Source of the DNA: Phycisphaerae bacterium
GTDB taxonomy: Bacteria; Planctomycetota; Phycisphaerae; Phycisphaerales; UBA1924
NCBI GenBank assembly: GCA_022180725.1
Contig: BQMO01000005.1
Location: 186,001 to 250,000, forward strand
Reading direction: 5' to 3'
Length of the DNA stretch: 64,000 nt
Shown here: positions 49,590 through 59,091 of the stretch, one piece after another
Layout of the letters: the number at the start of each line of letters is the position of its first letter
Numbering within the stretch: position 1 is the stretch's first letter
The notes under the pieces: generated by a model
Database searches by the model: none
What the model was told of the DNA's origin: nothing
The model's input: the letters and a program-made list of their open reading frames with translations, nothing else
Program-made: the position numbers and the translations under genes

Positions 49590-51209
49590 ATGCCGCTGCG
49601 CCTGTACAACTCGCTGACCAAGCAGGTCGAGGACTTTGTTCCCGCGGACCCCGCGCACGTGACGTTCTACACCTGCGGGCCGACGGTGTACGACGACGCG
49701 CACATCGGAAACTTCCGGTCGTTTCTCGCGGCCGATCTGTTGCGGCGGTTCATCGAAAGCCCGCTGTGCGAACTGCGGACGAAGGACGGCGGGGTTCACC
49801 ACGGGCCGCGCCGCGTCACGCACGTGATGAACATCACCGATGTCGGGCATATGACCGACGACGCCGAAGGGGGCGAGGCGGGCGAGGACCGCATGGCCGT
49901 GGCGGGGCGGCGCATCGCCGAGGCGAAGAAGGCGGGCACGCTTCCCATGGGCGTGGAGGTTGATCCGCGCGATCCGTACGCCATCGCGAAGTTCTACGAG
50001 GGACGATTCCGCGAAGACGCGAAGCGGCTAGGACTGAAAGTGTCGATCGAGGCCGAGCGGGACGAGAGCCTGCACCCGAAGGCGACGGCGAACGTACCGG
50101 GGATGATCGCGGTGATTGCGCGGCTCATCGCGGGCGGGTACGCGTACGTCGGCGGTCGGCCGGGCGCGCGGGCGGTGTATTTCGACGTGCAGAAATACGG
50201 GCCGTACGGGCGGTTGAGCGGCAACACGCTCGAACGGCTCCGCGCCGGCGAGGGCGGGCGGGTGTCGGCCTCGAACCAGGCGGAGAAGAAGCACCCGGCG
50301 GACTTTCTGCTCTGGAAGGAAGACCCCGCGCACCTCATGAAGTGGGACAGCCCCTGGGGCTGGGGCTACCCCGGCTGGCATATCGAGTGCTCGGTGATGT
50401 CCCTGCGGGCGCGCCTCGGGCGGGGCGTGCTCCCGCAGGATATTGAATCACTGGCCGTCGCGAACGGCGGCGCGCTGATCGACCTCCACAGCGGCGGCGA
50501 GGACAATATTTTCCCTCATCACGAGTGCGAGATCGCGCAGAGTTGCTGCGCGTTCAACGCGGACCCGGCGGGCGGCTCGTTCGCCTCGATGTGGTTCCAC
50601 CCGCGCTTCCTGCTCGTCGAGGGCGCGAAGATGAGCAAGAGCAAGGGAAACTTCTTCACGGCGAGGGATTTGTTCGCGAAGGGGATCGAACCGGCCGCGC
50701 TGCGGCTGGAGTTGATCAAGACGCACTATCGGAGCAATGCGAACTTCACGATGCAGGGGCTGGCCGACAGCCAACGCATGGTGGAGCGATGGAGACGTAT
50801 CGCGGGCGACTTCTCCTCCCGGAGAGACGGGGGAGGAGCATTGACGCCGGTATTGCGCGATGTGGCCGGGGCACTGCACGACGACCTGAACATCGCCGAG
50901 GCCGTTGCGGCGATCAACGCGTGGGCCGGATCGGTTGAACTCGGCCCCATCACCGCCGCGACCATGAGCATGCTCGACGGTGTGCTCGGCGTGCTTTCCC
51001 TTGAACGCCCGCAGGCGCAACAGACCGCGATCGGGGTGTTTAACGGCGTGGCCCCTTCGCCTGAAGTGGAGGCCTTGCTCGCTCAACGCCGCGACGCCCG
51101 CGCCCGCAAGGACTTCAAGGCCTCCGACGCCATCCGCGATCAGTTGGCGGGGATGGGGTACGCGATCAAGGACCTGCCCGGGGGCAAGGTCGAGGTGCGG
51201 CGGGCGTAG
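49590..51209 (+). CDS. cysS: Cysteinyl-tRNA synthetase
   Basis: The enzyme charges tRNA-Cys. The 539-residue protein has FYTCGPTVYDDAHIGNFRSF near residue 25 (HIGH-type, with the first zinc Cys), GYPGWHIECSVMS near 260 and FPHHECEIAQS near 308 (zinc Cys, His and Glu), and KMSKSKGNFFTARD near 350. It is longer than usual (about 460-490) owing to an insertion near residues 60-120 with DDAEGGEAGEDRMAVAG. A perfect 8-bp palindrome (CTCCTCCC/GGGAGGAG, 50813-50838) lies in the codons for FSSRRDGGGAL near residue 410. Confidence 0.93.
   Translation: MPLRLYNSLTKQVEDFVPADPAHVTFYTCGPTVYDDAHIGNFRSFLAADLLRRFIESPLCELRTKDGGVHHGPRRVTHVMNITDVGHMTDDAEGGEAGEDRMAVAGRRIAEAKKAGTLPMGVEVDPRDPYAIAKFYEGRFREDAKRLGLKVSIEAERDESLHPKATANVPGMIAVIARLIAGGYAYVGGRPGARAVYFDVQKYGPYGRLSGNTLERLRAGEGGRVSASNQAEKKHPADFLLWKEDPAHLMKWDSPWGWGYPGWHIECSVMSLRARLGRGVLPQDIESLAVANGGALIDLHSGGEDNIFPHHECEIAQSCCAFNADPAGGSFASMWFHPRFLLVEGAKMSKSKGNFFTARDLFAKGIEPAALRLELIKTHYRSNANFTMQGLADSQRMVERWRRIAGDFSSRRDGGGALTPVLRDVAGALHDDLNIAEAVAAINAWAGSVELGPITAATMSMLDGVLGVLSLERPQAQQTAIGVFNGVAPSPEVEALLAQRRDARARKDFKASDAIRDQLAGMGYAIKDLPGGKVEVRRA
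50813..50838. repeat. G-rich palindrome inside cysS
   Basis: CTCCTCCC and GGGAGGAG form perfect 8-bp arms around a 10-nt loop. The composition recalls the DUF559-cassette repeats, but no extended match was found. Confidence 0.35.
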
Positions 51210-51227
51210 GGGTGCGATCGGCCGCGA

Positions 51228-53702
51228 TCAGCGGAACGGCACGTCGATCGAGAACGTGAACAACTGGGTTTCGTCGGTGTCTTCCTTGATGAGCGGGAAG
51301 CCGAAGTCGAAGGCGAGCGGCGCCTGCGAGAGTTGCTCGATGTAGATGCGCACCCCGAACCCGGCCGAGACGCGGTAGTGGTCGAACGAGAAATCGTCGT
51401 CCACCGTGCCGGTGTCGATGAAGAGCACGCCCGAGACCAGTTCGGTAAGGATCGGGCGGCGGAGTTCGGCCCCGGCGAAGAAGGAGAAGACCCCGCCCAC
51501 GGTATCGTTGGCGACGCCGCCCGTGTCGTTGCGGATGCCGATGGGCGCGATCGCGCGGTACCCGAACCCGCGGAAGGACGAGCCGCCCATGTAGTAGCGT
51601 TCATAGAACGGGACGTTGTCCTGCCCCTGGGGAATGTACGACGCGCGCGTCGAGAGTTGCAGCACGGTCTTGTGGCCCAGGGCGTCCTCGTCGAGTTTAA
51701 AGTACCTCGAGTACTCACCGGAAACCTTGGTGAAGTTATAGTCGCCAAAGACCTGCGTGAGGCCGAACTCGGCCTTGCTGCCCTTGCTCGGGAAGGTGAT
51801 GTTGTCGACGGCGGTGCGCGAGAGGACGACCCCGGCGGCGGCGAGCACGTCGCCGTCCTCGTGCTCGAAGTACTCGGTGGGCGCGTCCTCGTCGGCGTTG
51901 CTGAGTTGAACCTTTTCGACGGACACCGGGAAACTGATGCTCCAGCGCGAGCCGAAGCGACGCCCGACGGTGAGGCGCGTGCCGACGCGTTGCTCGTCGT
52001 ACGCGGCGTAGATGCGGTCGCGGAAGTACGCCGAGGTCGAGAGGGAGTAATCGCTTCCCCAGGCGTACGGGTCGGAGAGGGAGATCTGGAAGATTCGGAC
52101 GCGGTCGCCGGGCAGGACCTGGATGTTGAACGTCTGCCCGCCGCCGTAGAAGGCCTGCCCGCGCCAGAAGTCGCTCCAGGAGTCGGGCAGGTCGGTAATG
52201 TCGAAGTTGCGCTGGGTCACGCCGATCTGGGCGGTCACGCCGCCGTCGGATGAGACCGCCGCCCCGAAGTTGAAGGAGCGGTTCATGGTCTCTTCAACCT
52301 CGAAGATCACGTCGCGGTAGCCCGGCTCGTCTTCGCGCTCGGGCTGGATGGCGGTCTTGACGCTCCCCGTGGCGAAGAGGCGAAGGCGCTCGATGCGCTG
52401 GCGGCTTTCCTCGATCTCGTTGGGGTCGAGCGGCCGTTCGGGGAGCAGCGTGATCTGCTCGCGGATGATGTCCCCCCGCGTCGCGGTGTTGCCGCGGACT
52501 TCGATCATGCCCGTGCGGAAGCGCCGCCCGGGAGTCACCACCAGGCGCAGGTCGACCAGGGGCTGGCCCGGCTCGCGGAGGAGTTCGCGCCCGATGCGGG
52601 CCTCGGCGTAGCCCAGCACGCCGAACGCCGCGGCCACATCGCGGATCGATCCCTGCACGGCGGCCTCGTTGTAGAGGTCGCCCGGTTTCAGCCGAAGCAA
52701 CGCGACGACCTGATCTTCCGTCAGCGGGGAATCTTCTCCCGGGGCGAGTTTCAGCGTGACATCGCGCAGGGTGTAGACGCGGCCCTCCTCGACGATGAAC
52801 GTCACCACCGCCTCGGACCCGTCCGCCGAGGTCGAAACGACGCGGTCCACTCGCACGTCGAGGTACCCGCGGTCCTTGTAGAACGCGATCAGCGTGCCCA
52901 CGTCCTCGTCGAGCAGATCGTTATCGACCCCGGCGCTCCCGCGGAGCCGGTCGAGGAACCAGGCCTCCTTCGTCTTCAGCGGCTTGCGGAGTTGGCGGGC
53001 CGGGAACGCCGTCACGCCCTCGAAGCGGACCTCGCCGACGCGGGTCTGGTGGCCCTCGCGGACGCGGAAGACGACGATGCCGCTGTCTTCGAGTTCCTGC
53101 TCGTCGATGGAGACCTTGGCGTTGTAGTAGCCCTTGGCCTTGTACTGATCCTCCATGCGGCGCGCGAGGCGCTCGAGGAGGGTGGGGTCGACGGGTGTGC
53201 CCTCCAGGCGGAGTCCCCCGATGAGTTCATCGTCGTCGAAGGCGCGGTTGCCGACGGTCTGCACCGCGGTGATCATGGGCTGGAGGGCGAGGGTGTAGGT
53301 GAGTTCGACGGACCCGTCGGCGAGGAGGCGGGCCGACGCCTCGACGCGGCGGAACCGTCCGAGACGGTTGAGCCGGGCCACGTCCTCGCCCACTACGCGC
53401 GTGTCGAACGGCCCGCCCTCGATCATGCGGAGTTGGTTGCGTGTCAGGGTTTCGTCCGAAACCGGGAGCACCCCGGGCGGCTCGCTGGGCGAGGTCGGCG
53501 CGACCACGAACACCACGCGGCGGACAGGCCGGCCCTGGAAGGCTTCGAGGTCCGGGCGCGGCGGTTGCGCGGGCGCGGGGGCCTGGGCGAGCGCCGGCGA
53601 AGGAACGCCGATCGTCAACCCGGCCACGAGCACAAGTGCACGGGCGCAGCGCCCCGCGGTCGTTCGTGGATGCCCGGGGTGTCGGCGTGGGGTGGTATTC
53701 AC
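51228..53702 (-). CDS. bamA: Outer-membrane assembly factor BamA
   Basis: BamA inserts beta-barrel proteins in the outer membrane, so the cell is diderm. The 824-residue protein has a signal peptide (residues 15-40, ALVLVAGLTIGVPSPALAQ), about five POTRA domains (residues 60-480; for example RVVFVVAPTSP and VRFEGVTAFPARQLRKPL) and a C-terminal 16-strand barrel. GGSSFRGFGYRAIAP near 720 contains the FRGF form of the [VI]RGF motif of the Omp85 family. GTG 53702 was chosen because the signal peptide follows directly; longer frames to 53816 lack it. The last residue is Arg rather than the usual Phe. Confidence 0.92.
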   Translation of the reverse strand: MNTTPRRHPGHPRTTAGRCARALVLVAGLTIGVPSPALAQAPAPAQPPRPDLEAFQGRPVRRVVFVVAPTSPSEPPGVLPVSDETLTRNQLRMIEGGPFDTRVVGEDVARLNRLGRFRRVEASARLLADGSVELTYTLALQPMITAVQTVGNRAFDDDELIGGLRLEGTPVDPTLLERLARRMEDQYKAKGYYNAKVSIDEQELEDSGIVVFRVREGHQTRVGEVRFEGVTAFPARQLRKPLKTKEAWFLDRLRGSAGVDNDLLDEDVGTLIAFYKDRGYLDVRVDRVVSTSADGSEAVVTFIVEEGRVYTLRDVTLKLAPGEDSPLTEDQVVALLRLKPGDLYNEAAVQGSIRDVAAAFGVLGYAEARIGRELLREPGQPLVDLRLVVTPGRRFRTGMIEVRGNTATRGDIIREQITLLPERPLDPNEIEESRQRIERLRLFATGSVKTAIQPEREDEPGYRDVIFEVEETMNRSFNFGAAVSSDGGVTAQIGVTQRNFDITDLPDSWSDFWRGQAFYGGGQTFNIQVLPGDRVRIFQISLSDPYAWGSDYSLSTSAYFRDRIYAAYDEQRVGTRLTVGRRFGSRWSISFPVSVEKVQLSNADEDAPTEYFEHEDGDVLAAAGVVLSRTAVDNITFPSKGSKAEFGLTQVFGDYNFTKVSGEYSRYFKLDEDALGHKTVLQLSTRASYIPQGQDNVPFYERYYMGGSSFRGFGYRAIAPIGIRNDTGGVANDTVGGVFSFFAGAELRRPILTELVSGVLFIDTGTVDDDFSFDHYRVSAGFGVRIYIEQLSQAPLAFDFGFPLIKEDTDETQLFTFSIDVPFR

Positions 53703-53834
53703 GAGCGTCAAGAAGATACCGTCACGGCACGGCGCGGACAATCCGCCCGGGCACGGGCCGAACAGAATAGCCATGGTGCCCGAATGGCGGATCGCGTAGG
53801 CTGGGAGGATCACCAAGCACCGGGAGGGCGCCTC

Positions 53835-54086
53835 ATGATGAAGTCACTGCTGCGTCGGTTGGCGTTGGGGCTGGGGGCGATGCTCCTGACGGCGGGCGCG
53901 GGGGTTTTTCTGGTGGGGCACGAACTGCTCCAGACGCTGATCTCCTTCGCGGAAGAGAACAAGGAGCATCAGGAAAACGTGTTCAAGGCGTTCGGGGGCG
54001 GGGTGGTGTTGGCGGTGATGGGCGCGGGGCTGCTTGGGGCCGCGATGCCCAGGCCGCGCCTGCCCTCGGATCCCAAGGCGGGGTGA
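53835..54086 (+). CDS. Small membrane protein (83 aa)
   Basis: The protein has a hydrophobic N-terminal segment, RLALGLGAMLLTAGAGVFLVG, and a second one near residues 52-68 (GGGVVLAVMGAGLLGAAM). The second Met at 53838 is also possible. GGGAGG lies 7 bases before ATG 53835, a good Shine-Dalgarno. It is convergent with the RNase E/G gene, with one base between the stops. No family is recognised. Confidence 0.55.
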   Translation: MMKSLLRRLALGLGAMLLTAGAGVFLVGHELLQTLISFAEENKEHQENVFKAFGGGVVLAVMGAGLLGAAMPRPRLPSDPKAG

Positions 54087-54087
54087 T

Positions 54088-56643
54088 TTACTCCGGCTTG
54101 GGTCGCTTGTTGAGTTCCGCCGGCGAGAGTTTTCGCCGGGTCGAGCCGTAGAGCGTGCGGGCCTTGGGCACGATCGGGGTTGGGGCCGGTGCTGGTGGCG
54201 TAGTGGTCTTGGGCGGAGGCGGGTTGTTGGGTCGCTGGTGTGGACCCTGGTAGCCACGCGGCTGGCCGTGGGGATGTCCCTGGGGCTTCGGAGAGTTGCC
54301 GAGCGCGGGCCCTTCGCCACCACCGCCCCCTCCACCTCCACCCCGGCCGCGCCGGCGCCGCCGGCGTCGCCGACGCCCCGTGCCCTGCTCGCCTTCGGGC
54401 CCGCGCGGTTGACCGGACGGGTCCGCCGGAAGGGCACCGTTCTCAATCGAACTGGAATCCTCGGGACGCGTGTCGGCGTCGGGTGATTCGTCGGGCGTGG
54501 ACGTCGCGAGTGGCGCCGGCGAATCATCGCTCGGCGTGTGTCCGGGCGACTCGATCTGGGCTGGCGGCAAATCGCCCCACTCGCCTCCGGTGTCCGGCGA
54601 CACATCGCGGCCCTCGCGGGCGGGCGGCTGCGGTTGCGGAACGGCCTGGCCGTTCTGTCCGCCTCCGCCGCCTCCCCGGCCGCGCCGGCGACGGCGTCGG
54701 CGACGACCGCCGCCCTCTTGGCGCTGGCTCTGATCGTCGCCCGAGATGGGCTGGTCGGCCCGAGGGGCCGAGGGCGTGGGCGGTTCCTGCACAGGCGGCG
54801 TATCGGTCGGGCGTTGCGGCGCCTGGGGTTGGCGCGCCGGCGGGCCTTCGCCGCCCCGGTTCCGGTCGCGCCCGCCTCGGCGTCGGCGACGGCCACGCCG
54901 ATCGCCCGGGGGCTCGAGCAACGCGGGCGTCACGGTTCCCACCGGCGTCAGCGACTCGTCGGCGTCGAACTCGATGGGGTGTTCCTCGGTTTGGGGCGTG
55001 GGATCCGGCTCGGCCGCGGGTTCGGCGATCTCGTCCGCGGCCCAATCGCCCGGCGTCGTCACCTCCCACGCTTGAAGGTCCTTCGGTCGCTTCGGGGCGG
55101 GCAACTGGGTGAGGTCGATGTCGGCGGCCTGGGCGTCGTACGCGTAGAACGAGACCCGGTCGACCGGCACGGTCTCGCTGACCCGGACATCGACGTGCTT
55201 CCCAAAGGAACGTTCGATGCGACCGAGCGTCGCGCGCTTGGTCGAGAGGAGTTCGCCCGCGACGCGCGGCGCCACGACCATCTCAACCTTGGTCACACGC
55301 TCGACGTCCAGGATTGCCGCCAGTTCACGCAAGGCATCGGCGGCGACGGAGTCGGGCTTCTGGAGCATGCCGCGCCCGCGGCAGGTGGGGCAATCGGTGA
55401 AGTGAACGCTCTCGTGGCTGGGGCGCATGCGCTGCCGCGTCATCTCGAGAATCCCGAACTCGGAGATGCCCGTGATGGTCGATTTGGCGCGGTCGCGCTT
55501 CAGTCGCTCCTTGAAGCGGTTCTCGATGTCCTTGCGGTGGCTGGCGTGCCGCATGTCGATCAGGTCGTTGATCACGATCCCGCCCATGTCACGCAGGCGC
55601 AGTTGCCGGCAGATCTCGTCGACCGCCTCGAGGTTCGTCTGGTAGGCGTTGCTCTCGGCGTCGCGGCTTTCGCGGCTCTTCCCGCTGTTCACGTCGATGG
55701 CGACCAGCGCCTCGGTCTGGTCGATGACCAGCCGCCCCCCGCTGGGCAGGGGCACCTCGCGGGCGTGGATCAGCGCGATCTGCTTTTCGATCCCGAAGGC
55801 GTGGAAGATCGGTGTTGTCGCGGCGAAGTGCAGGAGTTTCGTCGCCCCGCGCGGGGAGACGATCTTCATGAACCGCGCCGCTCGCTGCAGGGCCGCCTCG
55901 TGGTCCACGATCACCTCGTTCACCTCCGCCGTCAGGATGTCCCGCAGGGCGCGCACGAGCAGGTCGCTCTCGCTGTAGAGCAGGCGCGGCTTGCCCTTGG
56001 GGCCTGTGGCCTCGCGCTTCTCCATGTCCTTCCACAGCCGCAGGAGATACGCCAGGTCGCGCTTGAGTTCCGCCTTGGTGCGGTCCATGCCCGCGGTGCG
56101 GAGGATGAACCCGAACCCCTCGGGGAGTTCGAGCTGGTCGAGAATCTCGCGCATCTTGCGGCGCTCGTCCTCGTCCTCGACTTTCCGCGACACGCCGACC
56201 TTGTCCATCCCCGGCATCATGACCAGGAAGCGCCCCGGGATGGAGAGGTAACTGGTGACGGCGGGGCCTTTGGTGCCCACGCCCTCCTTGAGCACCTGCA
56301 CGATGACCTCGTCGCCCCGGCGCAGCGCCTGCTGGATGGGCGGGCGCTCTCGGCGCGGGGTCTTGAAGCCCACGCGCTCGGTGGCGTCGCCGTCTTCCCC
56401 GGGGAAGTAGCGCGGGTGCAGGTCGGTGACGTGGAGAAAACCATTCTCGCCGACACCAAAGTCGACGAACGCGGCCTGGATACTCGGCTCGACGTTGACG
56501 ACGACGCCGGCGTAAATGTTGCCGACGCGGCTGGCCTGGGCGTGCCGCTCGACGTGGAGTTCCTCGAGTTTGCCGTCTTCGACAATGGCGACGCGGCACT
56601 CCTCGCCGGGGACGTAGTTGATGATCATCTGGGATTCGGGCAT
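54088..56643 (-). CDS. Ribonuclease E/G with long Arg/Gly-rich tail
   Basis: RNase E/G cleaves single-stranded RNA near 5' monophosphates. The 851-residue protein has the S1 domain near residues 35-125 (VGNIYAGVVVNVEPSIQAAFVDFG), the DNase-I-like catalytic part with LVAIDVNSGK near 315 and NDLIDM near 360 (metal-binding Asps), and the zinc-link CPTCRGRG near 420. After residue 520 there are about 330 disordered residues rich in Pro, Gly and Arg. Within them three segments have RRRRR followed by GRGGGG-type runs (about 54300-54390, 54655-54730 and 54830-54930). Such tails can bind RNA or build a degradosome. GAGGGG is close to the ATG. Confidence 0.92.
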   Translation of the reverse strand: MPESQMIINYVPGEECRVAIVEDGKLEELHVERHAQASRVGNIYAGVVVNVEPSIQAAFVDFGVGENGFLHVTDLHPRYFPGEDGDATERVGFKTPRRERPPIQQALRRGDEVIVQVLKEGVGTKGPAVTSYLSIPGRFLVMMPGMDKVGVSRKVEDEDERRKMREILDQLELPEGFGFILRTAGMDRTKAELKRDLAYLLRLWKDMEKREATGPKGKPRLLYSESDLLVRALRDILTAEVNEVIVDHEAALQRAARFMKIVSPRGATKLLHFAATTPIFHAFGIEKQIALIHAREVPLPSGGRLVIDQTEALVAIDVNSGKSRESRDAESNAYQTNLEAVDEICRQLRLRDMGGIVINDLIDMRHASHRKDIENRFKERLKRDRAKSTITGISEFGILEMTRQRMRPSHESVHFTDCPTCRGRGMLQKPDSVAADALRELAAILDVERVTKVEMVVAPRVAGELLSTKRATLGRIERSFGKHVDVRVSETVPVDRVSFYAYDAQAADIDLTQLPAPKRPKDLQAWEVTTPGDWAADEIAEPAAEPDPTPQTEEHPIEFDADESLTPVGTVTPALLEPPGDRRGRRRRRGGRDRNRGGEGPPARQPQAPQRPTDTPPVQEPPTPSAPRADQPISGDDQSQRQEGGGRRRRRRRRGRGGGGGGQNGQAVPQPQPPAREGRDVSPDTGGEWGDLPPAQIESPGHTPSDDSPAPLATSTPDESPDADTRPEDSSSIENGALPADPSGQPRGPEGEQGTGRRRRRRRRRGRGGGGGGGGGEGPALGNSPKPQGHPHGQPRGYQGPHQRPNNPPPPKTTTPPAPAPTPIVPKARTLYGSTRRKLSPAELNKRPKPE
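54300..54930 (-). repeat. Three R/G-rich repeat tracts in the RNase E/G tail
   Basis: The tracts are built of consecutive Arg codons followed by Gly codons, spaced by Pro/Glu/Gln-rich linkers. They are homologous to each other in composition; the nucleotide sequences are only partly alike. Rho in this window has a similar tract at its N-terminus. Confidence 0.7.
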
Positions 56644-56987
56644 GCGCCCCTCGTTTCCGCGCCGGTGCGGCGCTGTGCGGCGGCGCGAAGCACGCGCCGC
56701 GGCGGGTCGTGGCCGGGACGGTCCGGGAGTGCGCGAGGGGCGGAGCGAATCTCGAAGCCGCGAGCGGCCGCGCCGGCCGACCCCGCGTGTGGCGGATCGG
56801 CATGCACCAGGCCCTCGCGCCGGGGCCGCGGGAACGCCGACAAGGCGCTGCGCTCACGGCCCCGAGCATCCGTCCGGTCGCGGCGGCGGCCCGATCGGGC
56901 ACGGCGCGTCACGCGGGACGGGGTCGAGTCTGTCCGGCCCGACGCGCCCTTTGCGGGGCGCCAGCGGCCGATGGTCTGTTCCCCCAA
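56644..56987. other. 344-bp gap between ptsI-like and RNase E/G genes
   Basis: The stretch lies upstream of the RNase E/G gene and downstream of the PTS enzyme I-like gene, both on the minus strand. It is very GC-rich. I see no convincing reading frame, promoter or hairpin with T-run. The end near 56644-56670 contains the Shine-Dalgarno of the RNase gene. Confidence 0.5.
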
Positions 56988-58781
56988 CTACTCGGCGGAC
57001 CTTCCGTCGAAGGCGTCGGGGACGAATGTTCGGGCCCGGTCCCGCAGCAGTCGCGAAACCTGGTCACCGGAATCGAGGGCGAGGGCCTGTCGGGCCACGC
57101 GCTCGCACTGTTGCATGCTCACCGATCGGATGAACCGCTTGAGTTGCGGGATCGACGAACTGCTCACCGAGAGGATACGCAGCCCGAGTCCGAGAAGCAG
57201 CATGGCGTATTCCAGGTCGGCCGCGGACTCCCCACAGCACGAGATCGGCACGTGGTGACGCCTGGCTGTACGGGAAACGTCCCGAATCAGGCGTAAAACC
57301 GCCGGGTGCGTCGGGGTGTACAGGTGCGCCACCCGCTCGTTGATCCGGTCCACCGCCAGGGTGTACTGCACCAGGTCGTTCGTCCCGATCGAGAAGAAAT
57401 CCACCTCGCGGGCGAACGCCTCGGCCTGGATCGCCGCGCTGGGAACCTCCACCATCATCCCCAACTTGATGTCCTTGTCGAACGCCGCCCCCTCTTCGGC
57501 CAGGTCCTCCATGACCTCCCGCACGTGGAACTTCGCCTGCCGGAGTTCGGGGATCGTGCTCACCAGCGGGAACATGACCTTGATCGGCCCTTTCGCGCTG
57601 GCCCGCAGGATCGCCCGCAACTGCGTCCGGAACATCCCCGTGTGCTGCAGGCAGTACCGGATGCTCCGGTTGCCCAGGAACGGGTTACGCTCGGGAACCT
57701 CGGCCTGGGCCTGCGTGTACTTGTCCGCGCCGAGGTCCACCGTGCGGATCACCAACTCGCGGCCCGCGCACAACTCCACGCACCGCGTGTACGCCGCGTA
57801 GTGGTCCGCTTCCGTCGGCTCGCGCTGCGCCGTCAGGTAGAGGTACTCCGTGCGGTAAAGCCCCACCCCCTCGCCCCCGTGCTGCAGCACCTTCTTCACC
57901 TCGTCGGCGAGTTCGATGTTGCCCAGGATGTGCACGGCGTGCCCGTCGGTCGTCACCCCGGGGAGGTCGCAGAGTTCGGTCAGGGAGACGCGGAACAGCG
58001 CCCGCTGGCGCGTGTAGCCCCGGTACTCCTCCTCGGTGGCGGGGTCGGGGTTGAGAATCACCGCGCCCTTGTCCCCGTCGAGGATCACCGGCATCCCGTC
58101 GCGCGCGGCCTTCAGCAGCGTGCGGCACCCCACCACGGCGGGAATGTCCAGTGCCTTGGCGATGATCGCCGTGTGGCTGGTCATGCCCCCCAGGTCGGTG
58201 GCGAAGCCGAGCACCTTCGTGCGGTCGAACGACGCCGTCTGCGACGGGGTCAGGTCGCGCGCGAGGATAATGGTGTTCTCGTCGGCCTGCGCGATGCGGC
58301 TCGCCCCCGGGCCGACCAGGTGCTTCATCAGCCGATCACCCAGGTCCTCGATGTCGTTCACCTTCGTGGCGAACACGGAGTTCTTGTTCGCGCGGAACTG
58401 GTCGGCGAGGTTCGCCAGCACATGGCACGCGGCGTAGTCCGCCGTCACGTGCTCCTTTTCGATCATCGCGTGGATCGGCCCCAGCAGCGACGGGTCGCTG
58501 AGCATGCCGACGTGGAACAGGAAGATCTTCGCCGCTTCCTTCCCCATCTGCCCTTCGGCCTGCTGGTGCACCTCGCGGAGTTCGGCGATCGAATCCCGGA
58601 CCGCGGCGTCGAACCGTGCCCGCTCGGCGGCCTCCTGCTCGGGTCGGATCGACCGTCTCGTCACCCGACGCAGGTCATCGTCCACCACCAGCACTTTGCC
58701 AATGACAATCCCCGGGGAGACCGGAAGCCCCTTGATAATCGTTGGCGGTAGGGGGGATGAAGGGTCGGACGGTTGGGGCAT
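56988..58781 (-). CDS. ptsI: Phosphoenolpyruvate-protein phosphotransferase (PTS enzyme I-like)
   Basis: Enzyme I moves phosphate from PEP to HPr. The 597-residue protein has the N-terminal helical part, the active-site His in LGGMTSHTAIIAKALDIPAV near residue 188, GVGLYRTEYLYL near 305, the PEP-binding RTVDLGADKY near 345, and FFSIGTNDLVQYTLAVDRIN near 450 with the C-terminal Cys of PISCCGESA near 495. All key residues are present. No HPr or EII gene is near. In bacteria with few PTS sugars it may serve in regulation. ATG 58781 is preceded by TACACT at 11 nt (58793-58798). Confidence 0.9.
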   Translation of the reverse strand: MPQPSDPSSPLPPTIIKGLPVSPGIVIGKVLVVDDDLRRVTRRSIRPEQEAAERARFDAAVRDSIAELREVHQQAEGQMGKEAAKIFLFHVGMLSDPSLLGPIHAMIEKEHVTADYAACHVLANLADQFRANKNSVFATKVNDIEDLGDRLMKHLVGPGASRIAQADENTIILARDLTPSQTASFDRTKVLGFATDLGGMTSHTAIIAKALDIPAVVGCRTLLKAARDGMPVILDGDKGAVILNPDPATEEEYRGYTRQRALFRVSLTELCDLPGVTTDGHAVHILGNIELADEVKKVLQHGGEGVGLYRTEYLYLTAQREPTEADHYAAYTRCVELCAGRELVIRTVDLGADKYTQAQAEVPERNPFLGNRSIRYCLQHTGMFRTQLRAILRASAKGPIKVMFPLVSTIPELRQAKFHVREVMEDLAEEGAAFDKDIKLGMMVEVPSAAIQAEAFAREVDFFSIGTNDLVQYTLAVDRINERVAHLYTPTHPAVLRLIRDVSRTARRHHVPISCCGESAADLEYAMLLLGLGLRILSVSSSSIPQLKRFIRSVSMQQCERVARQALALDSGDQVSRLLRDRARTFVPDAFDGRSAE

Positions 58782-58843
58782 GGGTCGGCGTGAGTGTAGT
58801 GTGAAATCAGGTGATTCGGGAGCATTGAGAGGACGGGTCCCAC

Positions 58844-58872
58844 TTGACACGGGCCGCCCGATTTGGTGTGAT
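58844..58872 (+). promoter_or_regulatory. Putative rho promoter
   Basis: TTGACA (58844-58849) and TGTGAT (58867-58872) are 17 bp apart. The leader to GTG 59092 would be about 210 nt, and ends with a GGGGC/GCCCC hairpin (59064-59079) just before the GGAGG at 59083-59087. A long leader is usual for rho genes, which are autoregulated in E. coli. Confidence 0.6.
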
Positions 58873-59091
58873 AGAGTCGTTGCGAGTCCGGGGCGGCCGG
58901 TATCTCGGCGTGGCCCAGGGGAGCAGATTTACTTTCGACGCGCTCGGCTGGTTCGGCCCGGGTGTGGTTGAGCGCCAGGGCGGCCGCGGTCGCCGGCGAA
59001 GAAAACGTGCAGGCCCGCGGAAGGCGGGACGGCTTCGCCGCTGGGAGGCGTAGTCGGTGCTCGGGGGCGGTAAAGCCCCTGTGGAGGCCGT

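Noticed and set aside
56625..56987. Frames in the gap upstream of the RNase E/G gene
   Set aside because: They are Arg/Ala/Pro-rich without motif or start signal, typical of random open frames in GC-rich DNA.
58844..59053. A 69-codon frame upstream of rho as the missing RNA-binding domain
   Set aside because: It overlaps the promoter, lacks cold-shock-domain motifs and ends before the rho start.
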